A DNA stretch of 16,135 nucleotides from Dehalococcoidia bacterium. Lineage in GTDB: Bacteria > Chloroflexota > Dehalococcoidia > Dehalococcoidales > UBA1222. Each line of letters starts with the position of its first letter. Position 1 is the stretch's first letter. Location of the stretch: the NCBI GenBank assembly GCA_009783135.1, contig WRHS01000026.1, positions 1 to 16,135 on the forward strand, in the 5' to 3' direction. The notes under the pieces are model-generated. The model saw only the letters and a program-made list of their open reading frames with translations, did not search any database and was not told the DNA's origin. Below, piece by piece: positions 6,455 to 14,029 of this stretch. A program made the translations under genes and the position numbers.

Positions 6455-6491
6455 TAGGCTTAGAATGGGGATTATCCCCGTCTCTAGCCTA
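6455..6491 (-). promoter_or_regulatory. Structured leader or operator upstream of the SPFH operon
   Basis: Nested inverted repeats: the outer arms TAGGCT (6455-6460) and AGCCTA (6486-6491) flank the inner arms GGGGA (6467-6471) and TCCCC (6475-6479) around TTA. The structure lies between the promoter at 6502-6530 and the ATG at 6411, so it would be transcribed into the leader. It matches no riboswitch that I know. Confidence 0.4.
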
Positions 6492-6501
6492 CCCCAATTA
6501 T

Positions 6502-6530
6502 ATTATACCAATGGCATATGAAAATGTCGC
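6502..6530 (-). promoter_or_regulatory. Promoter of the SPFH/zinc-ribbon operon
   Basis: Read on the minus strand, GCGACA (6530-6525) and a perfect TATAAT (6507-6502) are 17 nt apart. The -35 matches TTGACA at four of six positions. The predicted leader is about 85 nt. Confidence 0.6.
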
Positions 6531-6627
6531 GAGTTGTTACGTTTGGTATGTTGAATTACGTGCAAAATTGCCTAAATATTGTGCATACTCTTTGCAGCCA
6601 AAACGCTGTTTTCAGGCATGCTTCATA

Positions 6628-7422
6628 TCACATGTTCAGTATGCGTTTGGCATTGCCGCCAAGTATGGCAGCTTTTTCACTGTCAGAAAGAGGCTGCGCC
6701 ATTAACTGTTCAATCTCACTCTTTGCATTGCTCCAAGGGGCGTCAGACGCGAATAAGATTTTATCCGCACCATGCTTTTGCACAATGCGCAAAAACTGCT
6801 CATGCGGGAAATAGGCAAATCCCATCGACGTATCCAGATACACCGCACTTCCAGCCAAATATTTTTCCACGTCATCCCATTGGTCATGCCCTCCCATATG
6901 AGCCAACACAATTGTCCCGCCTTGCATAGTCTGCGCCATTTTGGCAAAGCGCTGCGGTGAACTGCGAAACGGGGGCGGAAAAGCCGGATCGAATCCCGCA
7001 TGATGCAGTAGTATTAAACCTTTACTCAGGGCATAATCGTATATTTTGAGCATATGTGGGTCATCCACTAGAAAGTCCTGATACTCCGCATGGAATTTAA
7101 GTCCTTTCAAGCCCAAACCGACAACAAAATCAATATCCCGCTTGTAATCATCCGTATGCGGGAAAACCCCTCCAAAAGCTACAATTCTGTCGGAGCATGT
7201 AGCAGCAGCCCATTCATTAGCCTTTCTAAACTGCGACTGCTTGGTTATCACAGGCTGCGTTACAGAAATATCTATACCCCATTTATCCATATTATGCAGC
7301 AAGCCCGAAAGCGTGCCATCGCTCACAGGCGGGTAGAGATTATCAATGCATGAGGAGAGTGCCTCAACCGCTCTTGGAGCCAAATCATCAGGAAAAACAT
7401 GTGCATGAAAGTCAATAATCAT
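6628..7422 (-). CDS. Amidohydrolase, COG2159 / Amidohydro_2 family
   Basis: This 264-residue TIM-barrel metal-dependent hydrolase starts MIIDFHAHVFPDDLA, with the metal-binding HxH at H6/H8. Further candidate ligands are H111 (KGLKFHA), H140/H141 (ILLHHAG), H175 (VLAHMGG) and the terminal catalytic D227 (FASDAPW). This set fits the Amidohydro_2 group, which includes decarboxylases acting on aromatic or keto acids as well as hydrolases. The substrate cannot be read from the sequence. It is near the short end for the family but complete at both ends. AGAGGT precedes the ATG. The gene lies downstream of the tRNA on the same strand and 216 nt upstream of the SPFH operon, which has its own promoter. 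TatD-like nuclease is a less likely alternative. Confidence 0.82.
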   Translation of the reverse strand: MIIDFHAHVFPDDLAPRAVEALSSCIDNLYPPVSDGTLSGLLHNMDKWGIDISVTQPVITKQSQFRKANEWAAATCSDRIVAFGGVFPHTDDYKRDIDFVVGLGLKGLKFHAEYQDFLVDDPHMLKIYDYALSKGLILLHHAGFDPAFPPPFRSSPQRFAKMAQTMQGGTIVLAHMGGHDQWDDVEKYLAGSAVYLDTSMGFAYFPHEQFLRIVQKHGADKILFASDAPWSNAKSEIEQLMAQPLSDSEKAAILGGNAKRILNM

Positions 7423-7481
7423 TTTACCTCTAAAACAGCGCCTATGTTATGCGCTATTGGACGTTGTTAATATAATACTTT

Positions 7482-7491
7482 GGCAGCTGCC
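7482..7491. promoter_or_regulatory. Palindrome upstream of the amidohydrolase
   Basis: GGCAGCTGCC is a perfect 10-bp palindrome. It lies just upstream of the minus-strand hexamer TATTAT (about 7476-7471), a plausible -10 box for the amidohydrolase gene, where a repressor could act. It is short and could be chance. Confidence 0.25.
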
Positions 7492-7542
7492 TTCTTGCCA
7501 CAAAATTCTATTTTAATAGCCTGCAAGCTACTTTCAGCTTTG

Positions 7543-7617
7543 TGGAGCGGGTGACGGGATTCGAACCCGCGACGTCTTGCTTGGGAAGCAAGCACTCTAC
7601 CGCTGAGTTACACCCGC
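7543..7617 (-). tRNA. tRNA-Gly (anticodon CCC)
   Basis: The minus strand from 7617 folds into a full cloverleaf: acceptor GCGGGTG with CACCCGC, D arm ACTC/GAGT around AGCGGTA, and anticodon stem CTTGC/GCAAG around the loop TTCCCAA. The T arm has loop TTCGAAT with one G-T pair in its stem. The anticodon is CCC, reading GGG glycine codons. The discriminator base (7546) is followed by an encoded CCA (7545-7543). No mismatch or insertion was seen. Confidence 0.96.
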
Positions 7618-7634
7618 CAGCAGATAGCGCCTAA

Positions 7635-7663
7635 ATTTTACGATAACATCATCTGAAACGCAA
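7635..7663 (-). promoter_or_regulatory. tRNA-Gly promoter
   Basis: On the minus strand TTGCGT (7663-7658) and TAAAAT (7640-7635) are 17 nt apart. The -10 box ends 17 nt before the mature tRNA 5' end, leaving a short leader for RNase P. Confidence 0.65.
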
Positions 7664-7687
7664 GAATGTGCAAAATTTTCAGCGGTT

Positions 7688-7696
7688 TGCTACAAT
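7688..7696 (+). promoter_or_regulatory. Extended -10 promoter of the 68-residue gene
   Basis: TGCTACAAT is an extended -10 element (TGn plus TACAAT). It is followed by a leader with AGGAGG at 7715-7720. No good -35 is visible, as is usual for extended -10 promoters. Confidence 0.45.
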
Positions 7697-7729
7697 GGCT
7701 GCAAAATAAGCTTTAGGAGGATTTGACAC

Positions 7730-7936
7730 GTGGGTGGTGCTATTGATTATCAAAAAGTAATGAGTGAAATCGTTTTCGTTAACCTGCCTGGTCCAGATGA
7801 GCCAACAGCCGGAATGAGCGGCGGCGAGCTAATGCACGGCTTCTTGGCAGACCTATACAAGGCTTCTCCGGAGTTAAGAAGCTATGTGGATCAGTTATGT
7901 TTGAAATGGAACATCCACTATCGTCACAATAAGTAG
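7730..7936 (+). CDS. Small unknown protein, 68 residues
   Basis: The GTG at 7730 is preceded by a consensus AGGAGG (7715-7720) with 9-nt spacing, and a hairpin terminator follows at 7997-8028, so this is a self-contained single-gene unit. The product is soluble and mildly acidic: VMSEIVFVNLPGPDEPTAGM, then SGGELMHGFLADLYKASPEL and a C-terminal helix ending in KWNIHYRHNK. No membrane segment, no cysteine pair and no motif that I recognise. An internal ATG at 7760 would remove the first ten residues but has no comparable ribosome site. Function unknown. The translation signal is among the strongest in the window, which suggests an abundant protein. Confidence 0.72.
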   Translation: MGGAIDYQKVMSEIVFVNLPGPDEPTAGMSGGELMHGFLADLYKASPELRSYVDQLCLKWNIHYRHNK

Positions 7937-7996
7937 ACATTTAATCACCCAGTACAACAACTAAATGTCCTAACGACATCTGTTGCAGCAAAAATG

Positions 7997-8028
7997 AAAC
8001 AGGCAGGGGTGATGTTCTGCCTGTTTTT
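7997..8028 (+). terminator. Rho-independent terminator
   Basis: A perfect 10-bp stem, AAACAGGCAG (7997-8006) with CTGCCTGTTT (8017-8026), is followed by more T residues. It lies between the small gene and the convergent metF, whose stop is at 8047. On the minus strand the stem is followed by CATTTTTG, so it may work both ways. Confidence 0.8.
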
Positions 8029-8046
8029 GTTTTGTGTCCAAACGCA

Positions 8047-8928
8047 CTATTGTGTGATTCCCAGCTTTTGCAACCCTAGGTTTTCTATGATGCGCGCGAC
8101 AGCCTCTCCGCGGTTGAGCGTATAAAAGTGAAAGTTGCGGATGCCGTTATGCATAAGGTCCTCCACCTGTTTACAAGCCAACTCAATTCCAATCTCTAGC
8201 GCATCCGCCTTGGAGGCGTTGTCGCCAAAACGCTTAACGTAAGCGTCCGGAAGTGACGCGCCGCAACGCTGGCAGAAAGCGCGCATACGCGCAATATCAC
8301 CAATGGGCATAATAGCCGCAATTATCGGGATATTGACACCAACACGCCTGGCGCGCTCCATAAAAGCATAAAAGAAATTGTTGTCAAAAAACATCTGTGT
8401 TATACCAAAGTCGGCCCCTGCATCTATTTTTTCTTTGGTCAGTAGAATATCCTCCTCCAAATTCGGCGTATCCATATGTCCTTCGGGATAAACTGCCACG
8501 CCGATGGAATAACCTCCAAGCGGGCGTATCAAACGCACAAGGTCGCGGGCGTAATAGCGCGATTTGGGCATAATTGGATGCCCGTCTTGGTCCAGCGGCG
8601 GGTCGCCCCGCAAAGCCATGATATTATCCACACCCAGCGCCTTATAACCATAGAGTATAGCCTCAAGGCTTTCACGGCTTTGATTTATGCATGTTATATG
8701 CGGCATGGTATTAAGTGAGGTTTCTTGAATGATACGCTCAACCACATACGTGGTATTCTTGGACGTACCACCGCCGGCGCCGTATGTCACAGAAACAAAA
8801 GACGGACTATAATGCACCAGCATTTGGATAGTCGAAAACAGAGTTTCCTCACCACGTTCGTCCTTTGGTGAAAAAAACTCAAAGGAAAGACTACTTCCTC
8901 TTTCTTTAAGCAATTGGTCAATTTTCAT
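8047..8928 (-). CDS. metF: Methylenetetrahydrofolate reductase
   Basis: This cytosolic flavoprotein reduces 5,10-methylene- to 5-methyl-tetrahydrofolate, feeding methionine synthesis or, in acetogenic metabolism, the methyl branch. The 293-residue TIM barrel shows SFEFFSPKDERGEETLF with the conserved glutamate at residue 17, VSVTYGAGGGTS, NIMALRGDPP, and ADFGITQMFFDN for folate and FAD binding. It ends with the usual FHFYTLNRG region. Length fits the single-domain bacterial MetF. I place the start at the ATG at 8928 (MKIDQLLKERG) because homologues begin there; an upstream ATG at 8952 would add eight unusual residues. The ribosome site is weak (GGCGGTG). The gene diverges from secD; no riboswitch was recognised in the intergenic region. 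Confidence 0.94.
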   Translation of the reverse strand: MKIDQLLKERGSSLSFEFFSPKDERGEETLFSTIQMLVHYSPSFVSVTYGAGGGTSKNTTYVVERIIQETSLNTMPHITCINQSRESLEAILYGYKALGVDNIMALRGDPPLDQDGHPIMPKSRYYARDLVRLIRPLGGYSIGVAVYPEGHMDTPNLEEDILLTKEKIDAGADFGITQMFFDNNFFYAFMERARRVGVNIPIIAAIMPIGDIARMRAFCQRCGASLPDAYVKRFGDNASKADALEIGIELACKQVEDLMHNGIRNFHFYTLNRGEAVARIIENLGLQKLGITQ

Positions 8929-9049
8929 ACTTTTACACCGCCATAAATACAACCTTGCGCGATTGCACCATTTTATTCTAAACTTAAGAATGAGTACAGG
9001 TCAAAACAAGGCTACGCATATCTGCCTATACTTTTTTTAGCTTTAGCAC

Positions 9050-9055
9050 TATAAT
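9050..9055 (+). promoter_or_regulatory. -10 box of secDF operon
   Basis: A perfect TATAAT lies 35 nt before the secD ATG. The -35 region 17 nt upstream (TATACT) is a poor match, so only the -10 is confident. Confidence 0.5.
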
Positions 9056-9090
9056 TAGCCAATTTGTGTAAAGCCGAAGGTTGAAATGTA

Positions 9091-10404
9091 ATGAAAAGGA
9101 ACAACTTATTCCTCATACTTATTTTGGCATTGATGGGGTTGTCGCTGTGGGTCATTCTGCCCACCGATAGCACCAGACTTGGGAAAACAGGATTTCAGTT
9201 TGGCTTGGATATCAAAGGCGGGACGCGTCTTGTATATGAAGCCGACTTATCCAAGAAAGACGACTCTTTGTCAAACGATGAGGTAATGGCATCACTGCTG
9301 GACAAAATCTCGCGCCGTGCCAACACCTACAGCACCGAACCCATCATTCAAAAATATGCCGATGACAGAATATTGGTGGAACTTCCGGGCGTCAAGGATA
9401 CAGAAGAGGCCATCGGCATTCTCGGCAGCGTCGCTATACTTGAAATCTGTGAAACAGACGGGATGGGGTCCTCCATCCGCACTGATGCTGCAGGTAAGCA
9501 GTGGTTCGTAGCAGTAGGCAACGACGGCACAACCGAACTCACCGGCAAATACCTCAAAAGCGCACGTGTCGGTCTTGACCCAAACACAAATAAACCTGTC
9601 GTTGTTTTTGAATGGAATGACGAAGGTGCCAAACTTTTCGAGGAAATCACCGGCTCAAACCGCAATCTTGGCAAATCCATCGCCATATTTTTGGACGGCG
9701 AAAAGATTTCGGAGGCCACTGTACAAGCCACAATTTCATCTACAGGTACTATTTCAGGCATGACAGCACCGGAATGTACCAATCTTGCAATCAAGCTTAA
9801 CTCCGGCTCTCTTGACGTGCCTTTGACCATTGTACAACAGACAAAGGTAGATGCCACGCTTGGTGCCGACTCGCTCAACAAGAGCCTCGTCGCCGGTGCC
9901 ATCGGCGTAGGTATAATAGTCGCGTTCATGATTTTCTACTACGGCATTCCCGGCGCAATCGCCGCTTTCGCGCTGCTTATTTACAGCGTTATTGTGCTTG
10001 CCATCTATAAACTCCTGCCGGTCACCATTACCATGCCCAGCATCGCCGGTTTCGTCATTTCGATAGGAATGGCCGTCGATGCCAATGTGCTCATTTTTGA
10101 GCGGCTCAAGGAGGAGTTGCGCTCGGGTCGCAGCCTGCACAGTGCCATAAGCGAAGCTTTCCGCCGCGCATGGCCTTCCATTCGCGACAGTAACATTTCC
10201 ACGTTCATCACATGCGCTATCCTTTATTGGTTCGGCAATGCCTTCGGCGCTTACATGGTTAGGGGCTTTGCCCTGACACTGTTTATCGGTGTTTTAGTAA
10301 GTATGTTCAGTGCCGTGCTTATCACGCGTACTTTCATCGATATTCTCATCGGCGAAGGTTTCATAAAAGGCTTATCCATTCATGAGGTCAAGAAAAATGT
10401 TTGA
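9091..10404 (+). CDS. secD: Protein translocase subunit SecD
   Basis: SecD, with SecF, is an RND-type membrane partner of SecYEG that pulls exported proteins across the membrane using the proton or sodium gradient. The 437-residue protein has a first membrane helix at about 5-24, the FGLDIKGG signature at 37-44 and a periplasmic P1 domain. Five more helices fill about 265-430. The conserved cytosolic-face motif AVDANVLIFERLKEELR lies in the C-terminal half. SecD is separate from SecF, unlike the fused SecDF of many Bacilli. The spacer between the first helix and FGLDIKGG is short, a style I associate with Chloroflexota. No yajC precedes it in the window. The ATG at 9091 has only a weak upstream purine stretch (GAAGG, 14 nt). 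Confidence 0.96.
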   Translation: MKRNNLFLILILALMGLSLWVILPTDSTRLGKTGFQFGLDIKGGTRLVYEADLSKKDDSLSNDEVMASLLDKISRRANTYSTEPIIQKYADDRILVELPGVKDTEEAIGILGSVAILEICETDGMGSSIRTDAAGKQWFVAVGNDGTTELTGKYLKSARVGLDPNTNKPVVVFEWNDEGAKLFEEITGSNRNLGKSIAIFLDGEKISEATVQATISSTGTISGMTAPECTNLAIKLNSGSLDVPLTIVQQTKVDATLGADSLNKSLVAGAIGVGIIVAFMIFYYGIPGAIAAFALLIYSVIVLAIYKLLPVTITMPSIAGFVISIGMAVDANVLIFERLKEELRSGRSLHSAISEAFRRAWPSIRDSNISTFITCAILYWFGNAFGAYMVRGFALTLFIGVLVSMFSAVLITRTFIDILIGEGFIKGLSIHEVKKNV

Positions 10405-11314
10405 TTTTGTAGGCAAGAGATTTTGGTTCTTACTCTTTTCAACGATTATTGTCATCCCGTGCATTATTTCGCTGGCTGTAGCCGGGCTGAAGCCGGGGAT
10501 TGAGTTCCGCAGCGGCACTACCATGACCCTCGCGTTCAGCACCGAGGTAAATGAAACACAGCTGCGCACTGCGCTGGCTGATATGGGCTACAGCAACACT
10601 GTAATCCAGCACACCAGCGACAATGATTTCATAGTACGCATGGAGCAAATAAACAACGAGCAGAACAGCCTGTTGATAAGTGCTCTGGATGGAAGCCTTG
10701 ACACAGTTACCGACCAAAAAGAATTCGCAACCGTATCACAGACTGTTGCGGCGGAAACAGTACGCAACGCCATTATTGCCGTCATTAGTGCATCAGTCGG
10801 TATCATGCTTTATATCACCTTTGCTTTCCGCAGAATGCCCAAGCCATTCCGTTGGGGCATTTGTGCCATCATCGCTCTTGTACACAACGTGCTTGTGGTA
10901 ACCGGTATTTTCTCAATACTAGGATGGGCTGCCGGCGTTGAAATTGATGCCCTTTTCATCACAGGCATGTTAACAGTGGTAGGCTACAGCGTACATGACA
11001 CCATCGTGGTGTTCGACCGTATCCGCGAGAACATGCTGCGCAGCAGCGGTAAGTTTGAAAATGTCGTAAACGCCAGCATACTGCAAACACTGACGCGCTC
11101 AATCATTACACCTATCACCTTGATTTTCGTGCTGCTGGCTCTCTTCATCCTTGGTGGGGCAACCATCCGCTATTTCACGCTGGTGTTAATCATCGGCTGC
11201 ATCACCGGTACATACAGTTCAATATTTAATGCAAGCCAGATTCTTGTCATATGGGAAAACAAGGAATGGTCCCGCCTTATTCCATTCCGCAAGAGAGTTG
11301 ACTCTCAGGTCTAA
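10397..11314 (+). CDS. secF: Protein translocase subunit SecF
   Basis: SecF pairs with SecD. The 305-residue protein begins MFDFVGKRFWFLLFSTIIVI (first membrane helix), followed by the SecF signature PGIEFRSGTTM near residue 40. A small periplasmic domain and five further helices follow, with VGYSVHDTIVVFDRIREN in the fourth-to-fifth helix region. I choose the ATG at 10397, inside the secD 3' end (8-nt overlap with its stop), because GAGGT lies 8 nt upstream. The ATG at 10382 would add five residues but lacks a ribosome site. The overlap indicates translational coupling, which fits a one-to-one SecD-SecF complex. The operon ends at the strong hairpin at 11330-11366. Confidence 0.95.
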   Translation: MFDFVGKRFWFLLFSTIIVIPCIISLAVAGLKPGIEFRSGTTMTLAFSTEVNETQLRTALADMGYSNTVIQHTSDNDFIVRMEQINNEQNSLLISALDGSLDTVTDQKEFATVSQTVAAETVRNAIIAVISASVGIMLYITFAFRRMPKPFRWGICAIIALVHNVLVVTGIFSILGWAAGVEIDALFITGMLTVVGYSVHDTIVVFDRIRENMLRSSGKFENVVNASILQTLTRSIITPITLIFVLLALFILGGATIRYFTLVLIIGCITGTYSSIFNASQILVIWENKEWSRLIPFRKRVDSQV

Positions 11315-11329
11315 TACCAACAATACTCA

Positions 11330-11366
11330 AAGAGCGGCCCGTGCACGAACTGCACGGGCCGCTCTT
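11330..11366. terminator. Strong terminator between secF and the Usp gene
   Basis: A perfect 16-bp GC-rich stem pairs 11330-11345 with 11351-11366 around the loop CGAAC, followed by ATTTTAT. It sits between two convergent genes, 15 nt after the secF stop and 23 nt from the stop of the minus-strand Usp gene, so it can serve both directions. Confidence 0.88.
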
Positions 11367-11389
11367 ATTTTATGACGTCTTAACCAGTA

Positions 11390-12286
11390 TTACGGGCGAA
11401 CCAGCATTATGGGTATACGGGCACCAAGCATAACCTCTTCTGCCGTATTACCATAAGCCCAGCGGCTAATGCCTGAACGTCCGTGAAGTACCATAGCAAT
11501 GAGATTGGCTCTGTTGTCCAGCGATGCCCGCAAAATTTCCTGTGCCGGTCTGCCAAAAGGAAGCTCACTGCACACCTTAAAACCAGCCTCTTTGAAGCGT
11601 TTCTCAATACCAGCCAAATAAGAGCCTGCCTCAAGCTTAATCTTGAGATTCTCCTGCTCAACACGCATCTCCCAGCTTTCGGCCTTATCCGACGGATAAT
11701 CCGACGAAACCTCAGCCGGCTCACAAACGCGGAGCAAAATAATCTGCACGGCATCTTTGCCCCACTGCGCCGCCAATGCCTCAACATGCGTCAAAATCGA
11801 CTCTGCCGAACGCGTGCCATCCAGCGCAATCAGCAGGCGCCGCTCGGGAAGCTGGTCAAGAATAATGGCATTCTCAATGCCGGCGCGCACAAGTAACACA
11901 GGTATATCCGACAGCCGCAGGATTTTGTATGCCACACTGCCCATAGCCCAACGGCTGATACCGGAACGCCCGTGTGTCGCCATGAGTATAAGGTCTACAT
12001 CATTGCCTGTGGCGTAGCGTAAAATCTCATCCGTGGGGTTGCCTTTGAGCAATTCACCGCGAACATTCACGTCAGTGCCACCCTGCATTTTGCGCGCGTC
12101 TTCGCGTATTTTGTTGGCGGCGTTCTCAACATAGGCACCATGCAATCCTGCCGTAGACTTATCGCTGCAAACATGCAGCAGAACAACTTCCAATGCGCTA
12201 AAACGCCCGGCCAATTCTCTGACGTATTTGAAAGTAACTTCCGAAAGTTCGGAAACATCCAGCGGTACCAGCATCTTTTTGAACAT
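11390..12286 (-). CDS. Tandem-domain universal stress protein
   Basis: This 298-residue protein consists of two UspA-like Rossmann-type domains (about 1-145 and 150-298). Each begins with a typical first strand (MLVPLDVSELSEV; RRLLIALDGTRSAESIL). Each ends with an ATP-binding loop of the G-x9-G-S/N kind: ATHGRSGISRWAMGS in the first, VLHGRSGISRWAYGN in the second. Retention of the loop in both halves suggests both bind nucleotide, unlike many tandem Usp proteins in which one half is degenerate. The start at 12286 has AGGA 9 nt upstream; a GTG at 12304 would add six residues. Role: presumably stress or starvation survival, partners unknown. It diverges from mogA with about 118 nt between start codons. 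Confidence 0.9.
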   Translation of the reverse strand: MFKKMLVPLDVSELSEVTFKYVRELAGRFSALEVVLLHVCSDKSTAGLHGAYVENAANKIREDARKMQGGTDVNVRGELLKGNPTDEILRYATGNDVDLILMATHGRSGISRWAMGSVAYKILRLSDIPVLLVRAGIENAIILDQLPERRLLIALDGTRSAESILTHVEALAAQWGKDAVQIILLRVCEPAEVSSDYPSDKAESWEMRVEQENLKIKLEAGSYLAGIEKRFKEAGFKVCSELPFGRPAQEILRASLDNRANLIAMVLHGRSGISRWAYGNTAEEVMLGARIPIMLVRP

Positions 12287-12345
12287 ATCATTGCATCCTA
12301 TCACATATATCCGGAATGATACCCCAACAGCATCACAAAATTCAA

Positions 12346-12374
12346 TTGCACACGTGCCAAATGATGCTTATAAT
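12346..12374 (+). promoter_or_regulatory. mogA promoter
   Basis: TTGCAC (12346-12351) and TATAAT (12369-12374) are 17 nt apart, followed by a leader of about 25 nt with AGGAG at 12393-12397. This supports the ATG at 12405 over the upstream in-frame codons. Confidence 0.72.
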
Positions 12375-12404
12375 GTTAGTGATATTTTCCACAGGAGCAA
12401 AAAT

Positions 12405-12908
12405 ATGGGATACGAAGACCACAAACATCTTGCGCTGCAAAGTGTCACCTGCGCCGTTGTCATCATATCTGACTCGCGTACCGAAAAAACGGATGAGTCC
12501 GGCAAGCTGTTAACTGAAAGGCTAAGCGCAGCAGGACACCAAGTATCCGATTTCAGCATGCTTAAGAATGACGCCCTTGCCATACGCAATAAACTTGGAG
12601 AGTTGCTGCACTCGGCCGAAACTCAGGTTATCATAACCAGCGGCGGAACAGGTGCATCAAAAATGGATCTGACGATTGAAACCGTGATGCCGTTGCTTGA
12701 GAAAAAACTTGACGGGTTCGGTGAGTTGTTTCGCTATCTCACATTTCAGGAAATCAATACCGGCAGCATACTAAGCCGTGCCTGTGCCGGGGTAGCGTTG
12801 GGTAAAATCATAATATGCCTGCCAGGCTCGCTTAAAGCAGTCAGCCTAGCTCTTGAAAAAATAATTCTGCCTGAAATAGGTCACATGGTGAGGGAAGCCT
12901 CCAGATAA
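12405..12908 (+). CDS. mogA: Molybdopterin adenylyltransferase, MogA/MoaB family
   Basis: Members of this family activate molybdopterin by adenylylation before metal insertion by MoeA. The 167-residue protein shows the family's core: CAVVIISDSRT at about 16-26, the nucleotide-binding VIITSGGTGAS (SGGTG at 79-83), then D88-L-T, and a LPGS turn near 139-142. AGGAG with 7-nt spacing and a good promoter support the start. MogA and MoaB proteins are hard to tell apart by sequence alone and some MoaB forms are inactive, so the symbol is a best guess. It converges on the minus-strand MOSC-moaC-moaA genes, so the cofactor pathway is clustered but split over two transcripts. Confidence 0.88.
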   Translation: MGYEDHKHLALQSVTCAVVIISDSRTEKTDESGKLLTERLSAAGHQVSDFSMLKNDALAIRNKLGELLHSAETQVIITSGGTGASKMDLTIETVMPLLEKKLDGFGELFRYLTFQEINTGSILSRACAGVALGKIIICLPGSLKAVSLALEKIILPEIGHMVREASR

Positions 12909-13030
12909 GCACACCCTGCATCCAGACAAGTGTATCAACCGCGACGGGACAAGGTAAAACAGGTGCTCACAGCTGCTTGGGCAACCACAAAATCACGCAT
13001 TAGCCGCGCCAGTTGCACGGCAGTTTAATC

Positions 13031-13513
13031 CTAGGGCTTAGGCCGGCAATTACAGCACGAGGCAGTAGATGTATCACACAGGCTGACACTATCCCCTGCT
13101 TTCACAGTGCCGCCTTTGATAACGCGGGTGAATATGCCCTCAACAGGCATGACACAGGTTCCCACCTGCTTAAATATTTCACAGCGGTCATGGCATGTTT
13201 TGCCTATTTGCGTTACCTCTAAAACAATATCCTTGCCGACGCAAAGGCGCTGTCCGATGGGCAACTCGTACAGCACAAGTTCCTCGCCCTCAACAGTCAG
13301 ATTTTCTGCAAAATCACCCGGACCGACATCCACACCCATCTTACGCATCTTCTCAACACTGGTCATGGAAAGCAGACTAAGCTGGCGGTGGTTGCCATCC
13401 TTGGCATGAGAGTCTCCGACCAGCCCGTAATCCTCTTTCAAAACTCCTTCACGAACGTCGTGTTTTTTTGTTCCTTTTTGTTCACTGATACAAACAGCCG
13501 CAATTCGAGCCAT
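13031..13513 (-). CDS. MOSC-domain protein with a cysteine-rich tail
   Basis: MOSC (Mo-cofactor sulfurase C-terminal) proteins are sulfur carriers or cofactor-handling proteins. This 160-residue stand-alone member shows YGLVGDSHAKDGNHRQLSLL, GDFAENLTVEG, LPIGQRLCVG and the conserved cysteine region GKTCHDRCEIF (C107, C111). The C-terminus holds C146 and a CCNC cluster at C153, C154 and C156, which is unusual to my knowledge and could bind a metal or sulfur. The ATG overlaps the moaC stop by one base (TAATG) with a GGGGGAAAG ribosome site just upstream, so the two are coupled. Its context with moaA, moaC and mogA supports a role in cofactor maturation or insertion; the exact reaction is unknown. 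Confidence 0.87.
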   Translation of the reverse strand: MARIAAVCISEQKGTKKHDVREGVLKEDYGLVGDSHAKDGNHRQLSLLSMTSVEKMRKMGVDVGPGDFAENLTVEGEELVLYELPIGQRLCVGKDIVLEVTQIGKTCHDRCEIFKQVGTCVMPVEGIFTRVIKGGTVKAGDSVSLCDTSTASCCNCRPKP

Positions 13514-13998
13514 TAGCTTTCCCCCTTTTGTCTAATAAAAGTGCCGCTTTTACCGCCGCTCTTTTTTTCCAGTTGTATGCTCTCAATAACCATGCCGCGG
13601 TCAATGGCCTTGCACATATCATAAATAGTTAGACAGGCAACAGAAACAGCAGTGAGCGCCTCCATCTCCACCCCGGTCTTGCCGGTACACTTTGCTTTGG
13701 AGGTAACCTTAATAAAGTCATCACCTACAAAATCAAAATCTATGGCAACCTCGGTGATAAGAAGCGTATGACACAAAGGGATAAGTTCCGGGGTTTTCTT
13801 GGCCGCCATAATCCCTGCCACACGCGCCACTGCAAGCACGTCGCCCTTCTTTATACCCATTTGACGGATTGCAGACTGAGTCTGCGCCCTCATGCGTACG
13901 CCGCCGCTGGCCACAGCCTCGCGTTCGGTATCATCCTTGGCACCGACATCAACCATCCGTGCCTCACCGGCCTCGTTTACATGGGTCAGATCAAGCAT
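13513..13998 (-). CDS. moaC: Cyclic pyranopterin monophosphate synthase MoaC
   Basis: MoaC converts the MoaA product 3',8-cyclo-GTP into cyclic pyranopterin monophosphate. From the ATG at 13998 the protein has 161 residues, the normal length. Expected active-site residues are at the expected places: K51, H77 in ELIPLCHTLL, E111 and E113 in GVEMEALTAVSVA, D127 in IYDMCKA and K130. AGAGGTG precedes the chosen ATG; an earlier ATG at 14070 would run back into moaA and add an unrelated 24 residues. It lies 31 nt downstream of moaA and overlaps the MOSC gene by one base, so this is the middle gene of a three-gene operon. Confidence 0.95.
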   Translation of the reverse strand: MLDLTHVNEAGEARMVDVGAKDDTEREAVASGGVRMRAQTQSAIRQMGIKKGDVLAVARVAGIMAAKKTPELIPLCHTLLITEVAIDFDFVGDDFIKVTSKAKCTGKTGVEMEALTAVSVACLTIYDMCKAIDRGMVIESIQLEKKSGGKSGTFIRQKGES

Positions 13999-14029
13999 AA
14001 GACACCTCTTTCTGCATTGTATGCATTCC

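Noticed and set aside
7543..7617. tRNA-Gly as an integration site
   Set aside because: No integrase gene nearby and no repeat of the tRNA 3' end found elsewhere in the window.
8929..9090. Possible SAM or folate riboswitch between metF and secD
   Set aside because: No paired, conserved riboswitch core could be traced; only the secD -10 box is supported.
9348..9929. 193-codon minus-strand ORF opposite secD
   Set aside because: Fully inside secD on the other strand, low-complexity Ser/Pro/Thr composition, no similarity; a shadow of secD.
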